A stretch of DNA of 64,000 nucleotides from contig JBQTGW010000083.1 of assembly GCA_052390495.1 (NCBI GenBank), positions 1 to 64,000 on the forward strand. The letters are read 5' to 3'. The notes under the pieces were generated by a model, which saw nothing but the letters and a program-made list of their open reading frames with translations, made no database searches and was not told the origin of the DNA. Positions 1-8,721 of the stretch are shown one piece after another. Origin of the DNA: GCA-003244245 sp052390495 (lineage in GTDB: Bacteria; Actinomycetota; Actinomycetes; Mycobacteriales; Pseudonocardiaceae). A program made the position numbers and the translations under genes. Each line of letters opens with the position of its first letter. Within the stretch, counting starts at the first letter, position 1.

Positions 1-146
1 AACCGGATATTGACAACCTGTGGTACGGAGTGGTGCCAGGCTCCAACGATGGGCAGGACAATGTGGTCGTGTGCTCATACTTCATTGAGGAGTCCACTCG
101 CACGGTGCGCTGCGACAATTGCGCCACGTTATCACTGCCACTGTAG
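1..146 (+). pseudogene. C-terminal end of an unrecognised gene entering from the left
   Basis: An open frame runs from position 3 to a TAG at 144-146 and gives 47 residues ending in DNCATLSLPL, with stretches such as WYGVVPGSNDGQD and VVVCSYFIEES that look like real protein. The start lies outside the window. No family is recognised. It is followed directly by repeat and pseudogene material, so it may itself be a truncated remnant. Confidence 0.4.
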
Positions 147-210
147 GGGCCGTACGGCCGGAGGTGGCCTTCACCTGGTTTCACCTGGTGGCCTGGGCGT
201 GCTGCGTCCG

Positions 211-265
211 AGAAGTGTCCGACGAAAACTCTCAAGACTCGGTTCACGCTGAATGCCCCGTGATG
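211..265 (+). repeat. 55-bp direct repeat, left copy
   Basis: The segment beginning AGAAGTGTCCGACGAAAACT matches 3996-4050 at 51 of 55 positions in the same orientation. The two copies bracket a block holding a LuxR pseudogene, an IS remnant and a 13E12 HNH gene. The repeat probably marks the edges of a mobile or recombined block. Confidence 0.8.
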
Positions 266-761
266 TCGGCCGAATGCGCGGCCGACGGTATCGAAGCGGC
301 TCGGCTGACAGCCAGTGACGAGCTGAGTTCGATGACCGTCACGCTTCAGGGCCTGATCGCAGTCCAACTCGGCGACATCGAGGCCGGACTCCGCGCCGGT
401 GAGCAGGCAGTCGAGACTGCAGGTCGTGACGGTGGCTGGTGGTCGGCGGCAGCTGGTTGTGCGCTCGGCATCGCGCATCTCCTCGCTGGGGAGCCAGCAC
501 GCTGTGTGCAGCTGATCGTCAGCGCCTGCGGTGGTCCTGACCTGCCCCGTCTAGATGTCCTGCATCGCCCCTTTTTCATGGATGCACTGGTCGTTGTGGC
601 GCTGGCACAGGACGACATCGATGCTGCCGCGGGCTGGGCGGAGCGGATAGAAGCATGCTGTGTCGGGATCGAGTTACCCAACAGGGTCGGCCACATTGAG
701 CCAGCAGGAACGGAAGATCGCCGAGCTGGTCGCCACAGGCATGACTGACCGGGATCGCTAA
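263..761 (+). pseudogene. LuxR-family (LAL-type) regulator, C-terminal remnant
   Basis: The frame starting in the left repeat encodes a helical TPR-like segment (LIAVQLGDIEAGLRAGEQAV, ALAQDDIDAAAGWAERIEA) typical of the region before the HTH of LuxR/MalT-like ATPases. At about 696 the homology moves to another frame, where LSQQERKIAELVATGMTDRD matches the start of a LuxR HTH. That frame stops at TAA 759-761, before the recognition helix. The N-terminal ATPase part is missing, the 3' end is frameshifted and the HTH is cut short, so the gene is dead. The family call rests on the HTH motif. Confidence 0.7.
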
Positions 762-997
762 TGCCTTGTCCTGGTCCTCTAACACGGTGAGAGTCCACAT
801 TTCACGGATTTGCGAAAAGCTAAGGGTGCGCTCCCGTGCAGCGCTCGGTGCGCGACTGGCCGAGGAAGATCACAACTCGTAGCTGCGTGGTTGCTTCGAA
901 ATACGGGCGACCACGACAGCAGAGCTGCCGCTGTCCCGGCGGCAGCCTCAGTTTCACCCGCCAGGGCGGCGCGTAGCGCCTACGGAGTTGGCTTGCA

Positions 998-1162
998 ATG
1001 GCCATGGAAATTCTCGGCGCCGCTTTGGACTGGCCGCAATGGTCCGGCACAAAGCAGTGGCTGCCGGACTGGGTTGAGCAGATCATGCGTGACTCGGTGG
1101 AGGTGGAGCCTGGAATCTTCGAAGTCCGTGATGGCACCACGTACGCGCCGACAACCGTGTGA
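998..1162 (+). CDS. small hypothetical protein (54 aa)
   Basis: ATG at 998 is preceded by GGAG ten bases upstream. The frame runs to TGA at 1160-1162 and encodes an acidic, tryptophan-rich peptide (MAMEILGAALDWPQWSGTK...). The residue composition looks protein-like, unlike the overlapping long arginine-rich frames. It may be a remnant of a larger protein, because its surroundings are decayed. No function is proposed. Confidence 0.4.
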   Translation: MAMEILGAALDWPQWSGTKQWLPDWVEQIMRDSVEVEPGIFEVRDGTTYAPTTV

Positions 1163-1275
1163 AGCCGCTCACCCGCCACAGATTCAATCGAGGAGAGTGG
1201 GCTCGCCATGTACCGGGCGCTGTGTGGTGCGCTGCGGACCAGGTGATGATCGTTGATTGGGGAGAATGCGCCGCG

Positions 1276-2129
1276 CTAGAGCGCCGGTCGAGTAGTCATG
1301 CTGCTTGTTGATCAAGGAGGTTGTGGTGGGCGATGACGTGCAGGTTGTGCACGACGGCGCAGCGGCGGAGATCGAAGAGGTTCTTGCGGGTGCCGCGGTA
1401 GCGGGATCGTCGGCCTTGCCAGTGGCCGATGTGGGCCAGGCCGTGTTCGACGGCGGTGCGCTGGCGCAGTGCTGCTCGGCCTTCGGGGGTGTGCTGGCGC
1501 CGGCGCAGCTCGGCCAGGAGGTGCTCGTCGGGATGGATGTGGATGCTGCGGCCGGTGGTGCTGGTGGTGCACTGGCAGCGCAGCGGGCAGCTGGCGCAGA
1601 CCTGGGTCGGGAACCGGACTGTCTTGCCTGGTTGGAAGGGCATGGTGACCTGGTTGGAGCAGGTCAGCTCGCCGCGGTCGAAGTCGAGCCGGAAGCCGGT
1701 CTTGGCGAACCGGCCGCCGGTGTTGCGGATCCGCCAGGCCTTGCAGTAGATCACGAGATCGTCGCTGCGGTCGCGGACCAGGGTGGAGGCCAGATAGGCC
1801 CCGGTGCAGGCCTGCAGGATCACCGCCAACGCCAACTGCGCCGGAGCCACCGGCGGCTGCCCCTTCGAACTGTCCACATACGCCTCAGCCAACTCGGCTT
1901 GGAACTCTGGCGTGAACAGCTCGTGGCGATGCTGACGCAGGAACACGAACAACTTCGCCCGCCGCACCGCCTTGATCACCACCTGCTCGGCCACCGAGGG
2001 CACCACCGGCGGGCTCCACATCCCAGGACGCATCGATCGGTAACCCCTTCTCATCCGAGCAGGCACCACACCTACTGATCAAGAAGAAGTACCACAGCAC
2101 AGCCCCGAACTACCTGACCGACGCTCTAG
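1276..2129 (-). mobile_element. IS1182-type insertion sequence, internally deleted
   Basis: Imperfect terminal inverted repeats of about 21 bp lie at 1276-1296 and 2109-2129 and share CTAGAGCG(C/T)CGGTC. They flank a transposase gene that fills the element. At about 850 bp it is roughly half the usual length for the family, so it is a non-autonomous deletion derivative. No target-site duplication is evident. Confidence 0.7.
1296..2069 (-). pseudogene. IS1182-family transposase with central deletion
   Basis: The N-terminal part (EFQAELAEAYVDSSKGQPPV then LALAVILQACTGAYL) matches the DUF772-type N-terminus of IS1182 transposases. The C-terminal part has the cysteine-rich segment VCASCPLRCQC and the end motif YRGTRKNLFDLRRCAVVHNL. 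The catalytic core between them is missing: the protein has 257 residues where family members have about 450-550. The deletion stays in frame, giving an intact but presumably inactive ORF. The exact start is uncertain; an ATG slightly downstream (MRPGMW) is also plausible. Confidence 0.75.
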
Positions 2130-2213
2130 CCGGTCACTGCCTGAACAATTGGCTCTCACTCGTTGCGATCTTTGCTGGTGGTGCATGTCCGACCGCGCTG
2201 GCGCAGACCCTTT

Positions 2214-3980
2214 TTAGAAGGGGGGTTCGTCGTCCTGGGGTGGGTCGTGCCCAGCTGGGGTGCCGGTTTCGGGGGTTCCGGTGTCGGGTGGGGGGTTGGG
2301 GCGGTAGTTGTGGGGGTGGCTGGTATAGGTGTGCCCGGTGGGGGTGGTCCAGGTGATGCGGCCGTCGGGGTATTGGTCGACGTGCCAGCCGGGGGCGTGG
2401 GTTTTCATCAGGTGGTCATGGCGGCAGGCGGCGTAGAGGTTATGTTCGCTGGTGGTACCGCCGCCGTCCCAGGGGATGGTGTGGTCCAGGTCGGCGGTGG
2501 CGGCGCGTTGGCCGCAGATGGGGTTGCGGCAGTACAGGTCCCGTGCCCGGACGAAGTCGGCGAGTCCGGCGGGTGGGGTGTAAGTAGTGCGGCCGTAGTC
2601 GAGCAGGGTGCCCGAGGCCGGGTCGGTGAGCAGCCGGCGCCAGGTCCCCTCCGCGGCGATCTCACGGGCCAGCGGCGCCGGGATGGGCCCGAAACCGACC
2701 AACTCACCGGGCTGCTCATCCAGGCCCATCAGCGTGGTGATGGGCACAACCACCGAGATCAGGGGCTTACCCGGCCCAGCGCCGCCACCGCGGGTGGTCG
2801 GGCAATCATGCTCACCCCGGCCAGCCCCGTCCTGTTCTGGGGTCTCCTGTTCTGGGGTCTCCCGTTCTGGGGTCTCCTGGTCTGAAGTCTCGGGCTCTGG
2901 GGTCTGCTGGTCTGGGGCGTAGGGGTCGGCCGGATCGGCGGACGTGGTGGGGGTGTGCTCAGTGGGCCCGGTGGGGGTGTGCTCGGCAGGCGCATGCTCG
3001 GTGGGGGTGCAGTCGCAGCCTTCGGGGCCGTCGGGGTGATCGCAGTCGTCGTGGTCGAGAACCGTGGCGGTGGCGGCGCAGCGCCGCCCGGTGAGCAGAT
3101 CGGTGAGCAGGTCCGCGCGGCGGGCGTCCATGCTGCGGGGGTCCTCGGCACCGAGGTCGCGGGCTAGTTGGCACAGTCGCTGGTAGGCGGCGGTGGCGTC
3201 GGGGGCGGACAGCAGTGCCCACAGGTTGGCCATGCCATCTCCCTCGGGGCTGAGCACGACCCGGCGGTCTTTGCGGCGCTGCTCGTGGCGTTCCGCTACG
3301 CCGTCGGGGTCCAGCGCCAGCACCGCCCTGGCCAGGGCGGCCCGCAACCGCGACACGGTCTGCTCCCCGGCGCGGGGCAGCACCCGCTCTTCCAGCGCGG
3401 CCCGCTGCTCTTGGGGCAGCAGGTAGCTGGCCTCGGTGATCGCTCGTGCTTTGAGGGTGTCGATCGTTCCGGCCTGCCAGGCGGCCAGCGTGGCGGGCAG
3501 ATCGGCGACCACCACCTCGGCCATCACCAGCCGATTGGCCGCGGTGGTGCGGGACAAGTGCAGGGCGAGCGCGATCTCGTCAGGGGTATACCCGCTGTGG
3601 CGGGCCGGGACATCGGAACGGGTAGGCGGGGAACCCATCACCTCCGGGCGGCGGCGGGCGAACTCCGCCAACAGCTCCGCCTGCCGCGCCCCAGCCCAGG
3701 ACACGGTCCGATCGAACGCGATGATGCCCTCGATCAGATCGGCATCCGAGAGCGCCCCGGGCACAGCGGTGCCCTGATCCAACTCCAACGCCAGCCACCC
3801 CGAGGGCGCGCACGCCGACCACGGTGGAGGTTCCGGCTCCGACTCCCACGGCGGTGGCAGCGCGCCGACGGGCGCCCCGGCGTCCAGTGCTTCGACGATC
3901 CGGTCGTAATCGGCCAGGATCTGCTCGACCGGGACGTCCTCCGGCGGAGCGGGAGGCACCTCCCGCAAGGTATCGAACAT
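2214..3980 (-). CDS. DUF222 / HNH endonuclease, 13E12 repeat family
   Basis: The 588-residue protein has an N-terminal DUF222 domain, a low-complexity Pro/Glu/Thr linker (repeats of the type QETPERETPEQ, roughly residues 330-400) and a C-terminal HNH nuclease domain (about residues 490-535). The HNH domain contains CRNPICG, the DLDHTIPWDGGG core and NLYAACRHDH. Such genes are numerous in Mycobacterium and Pseudonocardiales and behave as repeated elements. The gene lies inside the block bracketed by the 55-bp repeats, and its start is next to the right copy. Metal and active-site residues look intact. The biological role of the family is not settled. Confidence 0.9.
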   Translation of the reverse strand: MFDTLREVPPAPPEDVPVEQILADYDRIVEALDAGAPVGALPPPWESEPEPPPWSACAPSGWLALELDQGTAVPGALSDADLIEGIIAFDRTVSWAGARQAELLAEFARRRPEVMGSPPTRSDVPARHSGYTPDEIALALHLSRTTAANRLVMAEVVVADLPATLAAWQAGTIDTLKARAITEASYLLPQEQRAALEERVLPRAGEQTVSRLRAALARAVLALDPDGVAERHEQRRKDRRVVLSPEGDGMANLWALLSAPDATAAYQRLCQLARDLGAEDPRSMDARRADLLTDLLTGRRCAATATVLDHDDCDHPDGPEGCDCTPTEHAPAEHTPTGPTEHTPTTSADPADPYAPDQQTPEPETSDQETPERETPEQETPEQDGAGRGEHDCPTTRGGGAGPGKPLISVVVPITTLMGLDEQPGELVGFGPIPAPLAREIAAEGTWRRLLTDPASGTLLDYGRTTYTPPAGLADFVRARDLYCRNPICGQRAATADLDHTIPWDGGGTTSEHNLYAACRHDHLMKTHAPGWHVDQYPDGRITWTTPTGHTYTSHPHNYRPNPPPDTGTPETGTPAGHDPPQDDEPPF

Positions 3981-3995
3981 GTGTTCGATTATAGC

Positions 3996-4050
3996 AGAAG
4001 TGTCCGATGAAAACTCTCAAGACTCGGTTCACGCTGGGCGCCCCGTGATG
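3996..4050 (+). repeat. 55-bp direct repeat, right copy
   Basis: This copy is 51/55 identical to 211-265 and in the same orientation. It lies 15 bp upstream of the divergently transcribed HNH gene and just before the membrane-protein/sigma-factor operon. Confidence 0.8.
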
Positions 4051-4093
4051 CCTCTACCCACTGTCCAGGAGGGCACCGACCGGGAGGACGTGG

Positions 4094-4354
4094 ATGAGCT
4101 CGCTCCTCACGACCGTGGTGTGGTCGGCTGCCATGATCGCGGCACAGGGATTCGGGCTGCTCGCGTTGTGGCTGCGGTTACGCTGGCGGGCCAAGCAGGA
4201 GCAGATGCACCGCCAGTACGTGGTCGCGATCACTCGGGCGCTGCCCGAAGGCAGCCGGATCGACGAGGGCCACCCGGACGGCACATGGCTGAGGTTGGCC
4301 ATCGCCCCTGCTCGGCGCATTGAGGGCAACGACAATGAGGGCGACGATGGATGA
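4094..4354 (+). CDS. small single-span membrane protein
   Basis: The 86-residue protein has one hydrophobic segment near the N-terminus (about residues 5-27, VVWSAAMIAAQGFGLLALWL), a basic stop-transfer stretch (RLRWRAKQ) and a soluble tail. It lies directly upstream of an ECF sigma factor gene and overlaps it (ATGGATGA at 4347-4354). This suggests co-translation and a possible accessory or anti-sigma-like role, but no anti-sigma motif is visible. Confidence 0.7.
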   Translation: MSSLLTTVVWSAAMIAAQGFGLLALWLRLRWRAKQEQMHRQYVVAITRALPEGSRIDEGHPDGTWLRLAIAPARRIEGNDNEGDDG

Positions 4355-4922
4355 GCGCGAGCGGCCGGTCGCCAGCCCGGTGGCGCCCGTCGATCCACAG
4401 CGTCGGTCAGATGTCACGAAACGTCCGGCTGAGCGGGTCGATGACGCGGCCTTCAGCGCCTTCTACCGTCAGTTCACCCCCACCCTGGTCGCGTGGTTGA
4501 TCTGGCAGGGCGCTCGACTGCCGGTGGCTGCCGACGTCGCCCAGGAAACGATGATCAAGGCGTACCGGAACTGGTCGACGATCAGTCAGCCTGCGGCGTG
4601 GGCACGGCGGGTCGCGTCCCGAGAGCTTGCTCGCCACATCGCGCGGATCGAGGAAGATCCGGTCGACGACGTGGGTGAGCGCAGTGCCCTGTTGCCACCG
4701 TTGACCGATGTGGCCGCGTGGGAGCAGCAGCACGAGGTCCTGCGGGTGCTGGAGCGTCTCCCACCGCGGCAGCGCCAGGTCATGGCCTGGACCTTGGATG
4801 GATATAGCCCGGCGCAGATCGCCGACGAGCTGGGGATCACTGCTGAGGCCGCGCGAAGCAGCCTGAAGAAGGCGCGTCGCACGCTCGCCGCATACCTTCG
4901 AGCGGAGGGAGATGCGCGATGA
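4347..4922 (+). CDS. ECF-type RNA polymerase sigma factor
   Basis: The 191-residue protein has region 2 (FSAFYRQFTPTLVAWLI ... DVAQETMIKAYRNW) and region 4 (LERLPPRQRQVMAWTLDGYS then PAQIADELGITAEAARSSLK). Regions 3 and 1.1 are absent, as in extracytoplasmic-function sigma factors. The ATG at 4347 overlaps the stop of the membrane-protein gene; TTG 4320 and ATG 4335 are alternatives. Its 3' end overlaps the next gene by ATGA. No classical anti-sigma gene is adjacent; the partners are the upstream membrane protein and the downstream P-loop protein. Confidence 0.88.
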   Translation: MDERERPVASPVAPVDPQRRSDVTKRPAERVDDAAFSAFYRQFTPTLVAWLIWQGARLPVAADVAQETMIKAYRNWSTISQPAAWARRVASRELARHIARIEEDPVDDVGERSALLPPLTDVAAWEQQHEVLRVLERLPPRQRQVMAWTLDGYSPAQIADELGITAEAARSSLKKARRTLAAYLRAEGDAR

Positions 4923-7219
4923 GTGACCCCACTTCCCAGCCCGACGACGCCGTGGACCGGTGGCTGGCCGATCAGCGCCGTGCAGTGGCCGACGACCTTG
5001 CTGCGACTCTCGACCTCGAAGCGGGCCTGCGCGAGGCGATGATTCCGGCCCGGCACGCCGACCTCGTCGCTGACCTGCGCGACGTCCTCGACGTCGAAGC
5101 CGGCCTGAGCGCCATCGTGTCCGCGACCCCAGCCGATTCGGCCGGAACCCATCTCGAGGGACCGTCCCCGGACCCGCAGCCCACTACGGCCCCAGCGGGG
5201 TCGTTTCGAGTCATTGGGCCGAGGGTAGGAATGCGGCAGATGCCCATGGCGGACTCAGCGGATCGGCGCGGTTTAACAGAGCTGGTCAATCACTGTCTGC
5301 GTCCTCCGAAGTCGGACCGGCGTCGACCACTGCCAATCGTGCTGGTTTGGAGTCCGCGGATGAGTGGTAAATCCGAACTCCTGGACCACCTTCACGAATA
5401 TTTCTACCCCGGCAGACCATGCGTCCGTCTGAACGGGCACGAGCTGGGCGCGTTGCGGCCGCATGAGGTCGCCGTGCAATTCGCCTTCCATCTAGGCCGT
5501 CGGGTCAAGAGATTCGGTCGATTGAGGTTCCCGAGGCTCTTCCTCGGCGTGGCGGCGATACGTGGCCCCGTCGCTATCGATGATCCGGCCATAACCCGAT
5601 CAATGATGATCAGGAGGACTATCCCAGACCATAGGCGGCTGCGGAGCCTAGCCCGCGAGACCGTCATCGACCTAGCCGACGTCGTCGGAGCGAGCCAAGA
5701 CACGCGATTCTTCCTGGGGTTGCAGGTGGAAGGCGTGGGGGCTCTCGTCGAAACGACACTGGCGCTCAGTGGTCAGGGCCGAAAATGGTACCAGGACGGG
5801 CTCGGCCAGCACTTCACCGATCCGATCGACGCTCTGGTCCAGCTCGCGATGCAGGAGGAGAATCCGCAGTTACGGAAACGGGTCGACGAAGTGTTGTGCC
5901 GAGCGTTTCTAGCCGATCTGCGAGACGCATACTCGCCGCGATCCCTGCAACTGTTCAAACGGGACGAGAACTGCCTGGCCATCCTCCACGACGCTGATTC
6001 GGAAGGCGCCCGAGGATTCCTCGAAATCCTCGCAGCACAACGGCAGGACTGGGATCCGCTGCTCATCGTGGGCGATGCGGCGACCCGCTCGCCGTTCGTC
6101 GGCCATCAGTACCCTGAATATTGGGTAGTGCGGGATGCGGTGCACGCGACCTACGAAGACTGGAACGACGCCCGGGCGGTGAATGACGGATGGACCGCAG
6201 TCTATCCGATAGAACTCAGCGGGCTGACCCTCGACGAGGCACGTGCGCACTTTGCTGGCAAGGTGCCCCCACTGTATGGCCCCGAGGTCGACGTGACCGG
6301 AGTCCTGGGTAACACCGAGAAAGCACTCCGGTTCGCCCACCGGCTCACTGGAGGCCACATCGGCGGTATGCGGCTCGTGCTCGCCGCGATGTCCCTGGAA
6401 CGCCGCCGGGTCGGAGCGGAGAACGTCGATGTCCGCAGTCTGTTCAGCAGACCGACCACACCGGATGGCCAGTCACTTGCCCAGGAGGCACAGCTGCTGC
6501 TCCTCGGTGGGTGGTCGGTGGAAATGCGCCGAGCACTCGTGCGCAGCACGGCGGCCCGGGATTTCGGGAAAAGCTCACTGGCCGTGGTGCTGCAAAACGA
6601 GCCCGACCCGGTGGCCCACATGATGAGAAGTTTCCGGTCTCGTGACTTGTGGGTGCGCCATCCACCCAAAACTGATGACGCGAACCCACCGACCCTGCAT
6701 CCTTTCCCTCGGCGCGGAGTCCTGCACCTGCTCGCCGAACCTTCTGGTCCAGAGGAACCGACCTGGGATGACGTGCATAACCAGCTGCGCACCCACGCCG
6801 AGAAACAGGGGGACCAGACCAGCGCAATGTACCACCGCCTGGCACTAGGGGATGTAGCTGCGGTGGCGAAACACCTGAGTATCCTCTTCGCCAGCGAGGA
6901 CGCCGCGAAGTGGTACGCTACCCTGACCGCCATCACCCAGGCACCCCTGGCTCACCCTGCACGAGAAGCCGACTCCCGACAGCACTTGCTGCGGCTGGTT
7001 CAGAAAGTCGACGACGGTCTCGAGAAACCCGCTGCTCTGGTGGAACTGGTGGCTGCATTACAGCTGCACACCGACCCGCTCGGAGACCCGGGCCACCACC
7101 TGTGCATCGTCATCGCCGAAAAACTTGAACACATCGCCCTCCACTCAAAGGAATTCTTCTATCTGCTGGAGCAAGCTGAAGAATTCCGCCGCTGCTGGGA
7201 ACGCTGGTACCGAGACTGA
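4919..7219 (+). CDS. large P-loop (STAND-like) protein of unknown function
   Basis: The protein has 766 residues and its start overlaps the sigma factor stop (ATGA). The N-terminus carries two copies of a short helical motif (DLEAGLREAM and DVEAGLSAIV). A Walker A-like loop, SPRMSGKSELL, follows at about residue 145 and lacks the usual first glycine. An NTPase-like middle and a helical C-terminal region follow, without a catalytic domain I can name. The layout (short N-terminal adaptor, P-loop module, helical tail) resembles STAND-type signalling ATPases, but this is inference. Strict overlap with the sigma factor argues for a shared response pathway. Confidence 0.6.
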   Translation: MSDPTSQPDDAVDRWLADQRRAVADDLAATLDLEAGLREAMIPARHADLVADLRDVLDVEAGLSAIVSATPADSAGTHLEGPSPDPQPTTAPAGSFRVIGPRVGMRQMPMADSADRRGLTELVNHCLRPPKSDRRRPLPIVLVWSPRMSGKSELLDHLHEYFYPGRPCVRLNGHELGALRPHEVAVQFAFHLGRRVKRFGRLRFPRLFLGVAAIRGPVAIDDPAITRSMMIRRTIPDHRRLRSLARETVIDLADVVGASQDTRFFLGLQVEGVGALVETTLALSGQGRKWYQDGLGQHFTDPIDALVQLAMQEENPQLRKRVDEVLCRAFLADLRDAYSPRSLQLFKRDENCLAILHDADSEGARGFLEILAAQRQDWDPLLIVGDAATRSPFVGHQYPEYWVVRDAVHATYEDWNDARAVNDGWTAVYPIELSGLTLDEARAHFAGKVPPLYGPEVDVTGVLGNTEKALRFAHRLTGGHIGGMRLVLAAMSLERRRVGAENVDVRSLFSRPTTPDGQSLAQEAQLLLLGGWSVEMRRALVRSTAARDFGKSSLAVVLQNEPDPVAHMMRSFRSRDLWVRHPPKTDDANPPTLHPFPRRGVLHLLAEPSGPEEPTWDDVHNQLRTHAEKQGDQTSAMYHRLALGDVAAVAKHLSILFASEDAAKWYATLTAITQAPLAHPAREADSRQHLLRLVQKVDDGLEKPAALVELVAALQLHTDPLGDPGHHLCIVIAEKLEHIALHSKEFFYLLEQAEEFRRCWERWYRD

Positions 7220-7369
7220 ACAGTCAACCGATAATCGTTTCTATCGCGTTGTTTCGGGTCGTCGAGGTCACAGAGGTGCGGACCGCCGTAGCCCGGACCT
7301 GCCCTACCAGGACAACTGCCCTGCCTGACGGCGGCCGAGGGCAGGCTGCCAGCACGGTAGCGGGACGAT

Positions 7370-8632
7370 TCAGGCCCATAGTCTGTCGAGCGGTACGGCG
7401 AAGATGCCATCGGCGAGCGGGACGGTGTGTGGGCCGGTGTGCAGGATGAACCCGCCGCGAAACCGTGTTCCGAGCTTGTCTCGCAGCCGGGCCAGCGACA
7501 CCGTGTCGGCCCGGGTGACCCGCTCGCCCGCCTTGACCTCGATACCAAGGGCATCGCCACCGCGCAGCTGGAGTACCAGATCGATCTCGTGTCCGTCGTG
7601 GGTGCGGTAATGGCCAACCCGGACGTCGTCGTCGAGCCAGCTCACCTGCTTGAGTAGCTCGTTGACGGCGAACGTCTCGACGAGGTGGCCGAGTTCGGTC
7701 AAGGTGGACGGGACGCGGCGTTCGACGCTGTCCATGGTCACGTCGAGCAGCCACCCCCCGACTCCGGTATCGACCATGTGGATCTTCGGCATGGTGTTGA
7801 CCCGCGCGCTGAGGGTCGTGCCCCAGGCCGGGAGGCGGTGCACGAGGAACACCGCCTCCAGCAGGTGGGCGTAGTCGTTGGCCGCCGAGGGCTCGAGCCG
7901 CTCGGCTCTGGCCGCGTGCGCGATGTTCACTATCTGGCCGGTCTGCGCGGCGAGGCGCCGGAGCAACCGGGGCAGCACGTCCCGCTGCCGGATGCGCCGG
8001 ATGTCGAGGACGTCGCGTTGCACGACCAGGTCCAGGTAGTCCCCGAACCAGGTGTCCCGAGCTCGTCCGGGCTGGCGGCGCAACGGGATGGGGAATCCGC
8101 CGTTGAGGACCCGCTCCGCGTAGCCGAGCCGATCAGTGGCGGACGGCTCGCCGTGAGCCACTGCGGCGGGATCGGCCAGCAGCCGCGCGACGAACGACTC
8201 GTGGGCCCCCGAGATCTCACCCTGGGACAACGGCCACACCGTGATCACGTGTGCCCGTCCGGTCAGGGACTGTGCCGCGCGCGGGATGCTCGTGTAGCTG
8301 GTCGACCCGGTGACCACGAAACGCCCCGGCCGCAGATCCTTGTTCAGCTCCGCCTTGATGGCGTCGAGGATCTCCGGAACCCGCTGGTACTCGTCGATGA
8401 AGACCGGTCCGTCACCTTGCACGACGAAGCCGGGCCCGGCGCTGACCAGGTCCCGGGTCAGCGGATCATCCAGGTCCATCACGGGTCGCCCGAACTTCTC
8501 GGCGACCCGGCCGAGCAGCGTGCTCTTCCCGACCGAACGCGGTCCGTGCAGAACGATCACCGGTTCGGTGCGCATCCGCTCGGTGACGATGTGCTCCAGC
8601 CGACGCGCAACGGTCTGGTTGAGTACTGCCAT
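7370..8632 (-). CDS. AAA_14 / DUF4143 family ATPase
   Basis: The 420-residue protein has Walker A (GPRSVGKST, residues 30-38), Walker B (GPVFIDEYQ, about residues 75-83), a sensor-like VVTGSTSY and a C-terminal DUF4143 segment ending in EVKAGERVTRADTVSLARLR. The DUF4143 part resembles PD-(D/E)XK folds (EIDLVLQLRGG...IEVKAG). These ATPases are common, often horizontally acquired and of poorly defined function. No convincing Shine-Dalgarno site precedes the ATG. Two identical 17-bp repeats lie directly upstream and may be an operator. Confidence 0.85.
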   Translation of the reverse strand: MAVLNQTVARRLEHIVTERMRTEPVIVLHGPRSVGKSTLLGRVAEKFGRPVMDLDDPLTRDLVSAGPGFVVQGDGPVFIDEYQRVPEILDAIKAELNKDLRPGRFVVTGSTSYTSIPRAAQSLTGRAHVITVWPLSQGEISGAHESFVARLLADPAAVAHGEPSATDRLGYAERVLNGGFPIPLRRQPGRARDTWFGDYLDLVVQRDVLDIRRIRQRDVLPRLLRRLAAQTGQIVNIAHAARAERLEPSAANDYAHLLEAVFLVHRLPAWGTTLSARVNTMPKIHMVDTGVGGWLLDVTMDSVERRVPSTLTELGHLVETFAVNELLKQVSWLDDDVRVGHYRTHDGHEIDLVLQLRGGDALGIEVKAGERVTRADTVSLARLRDKLGTRFRGGFILHTGPHTVPLADGIFAVPLDRLWA

Positions 8633-8649
8633 CTGGGCAATTTAGCATG

Positions 8650-8689
8650 ATCCGAGGGCTTCTAATCCTATAATCCGAGGGCTTCTAAT
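8650..8689. repeat. two 17-bp direct repeats upstream of the DUF4143 gene
   Basis: ATCCGAGGGCTTCTAAT occurs at 8650-8666 and 8673-8689, a period of 23 bp or about two helical turns. The copies are 18-57 bp upstream of the start at 8632. Between them, on the minus strand, is TTATAGGAT, which could serve as a -10 box. The spacing suggests a dimer-binding operator overlapping the promoter. Confidence 0.6.
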
Positions 8690-8721
8690 GCCACGATCCA
8701 ACTAGCTGAAGTAGTTGCCCG

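Noticed and set aside
1305..2078. 257-residue frame on the plus strand opposite the transposase
   Set aside because: It is the antisense shadow of the transposase; the composition (Ala/Gly/Val runs, repeated GGG) is not protein-like and the real gene has family motifs.
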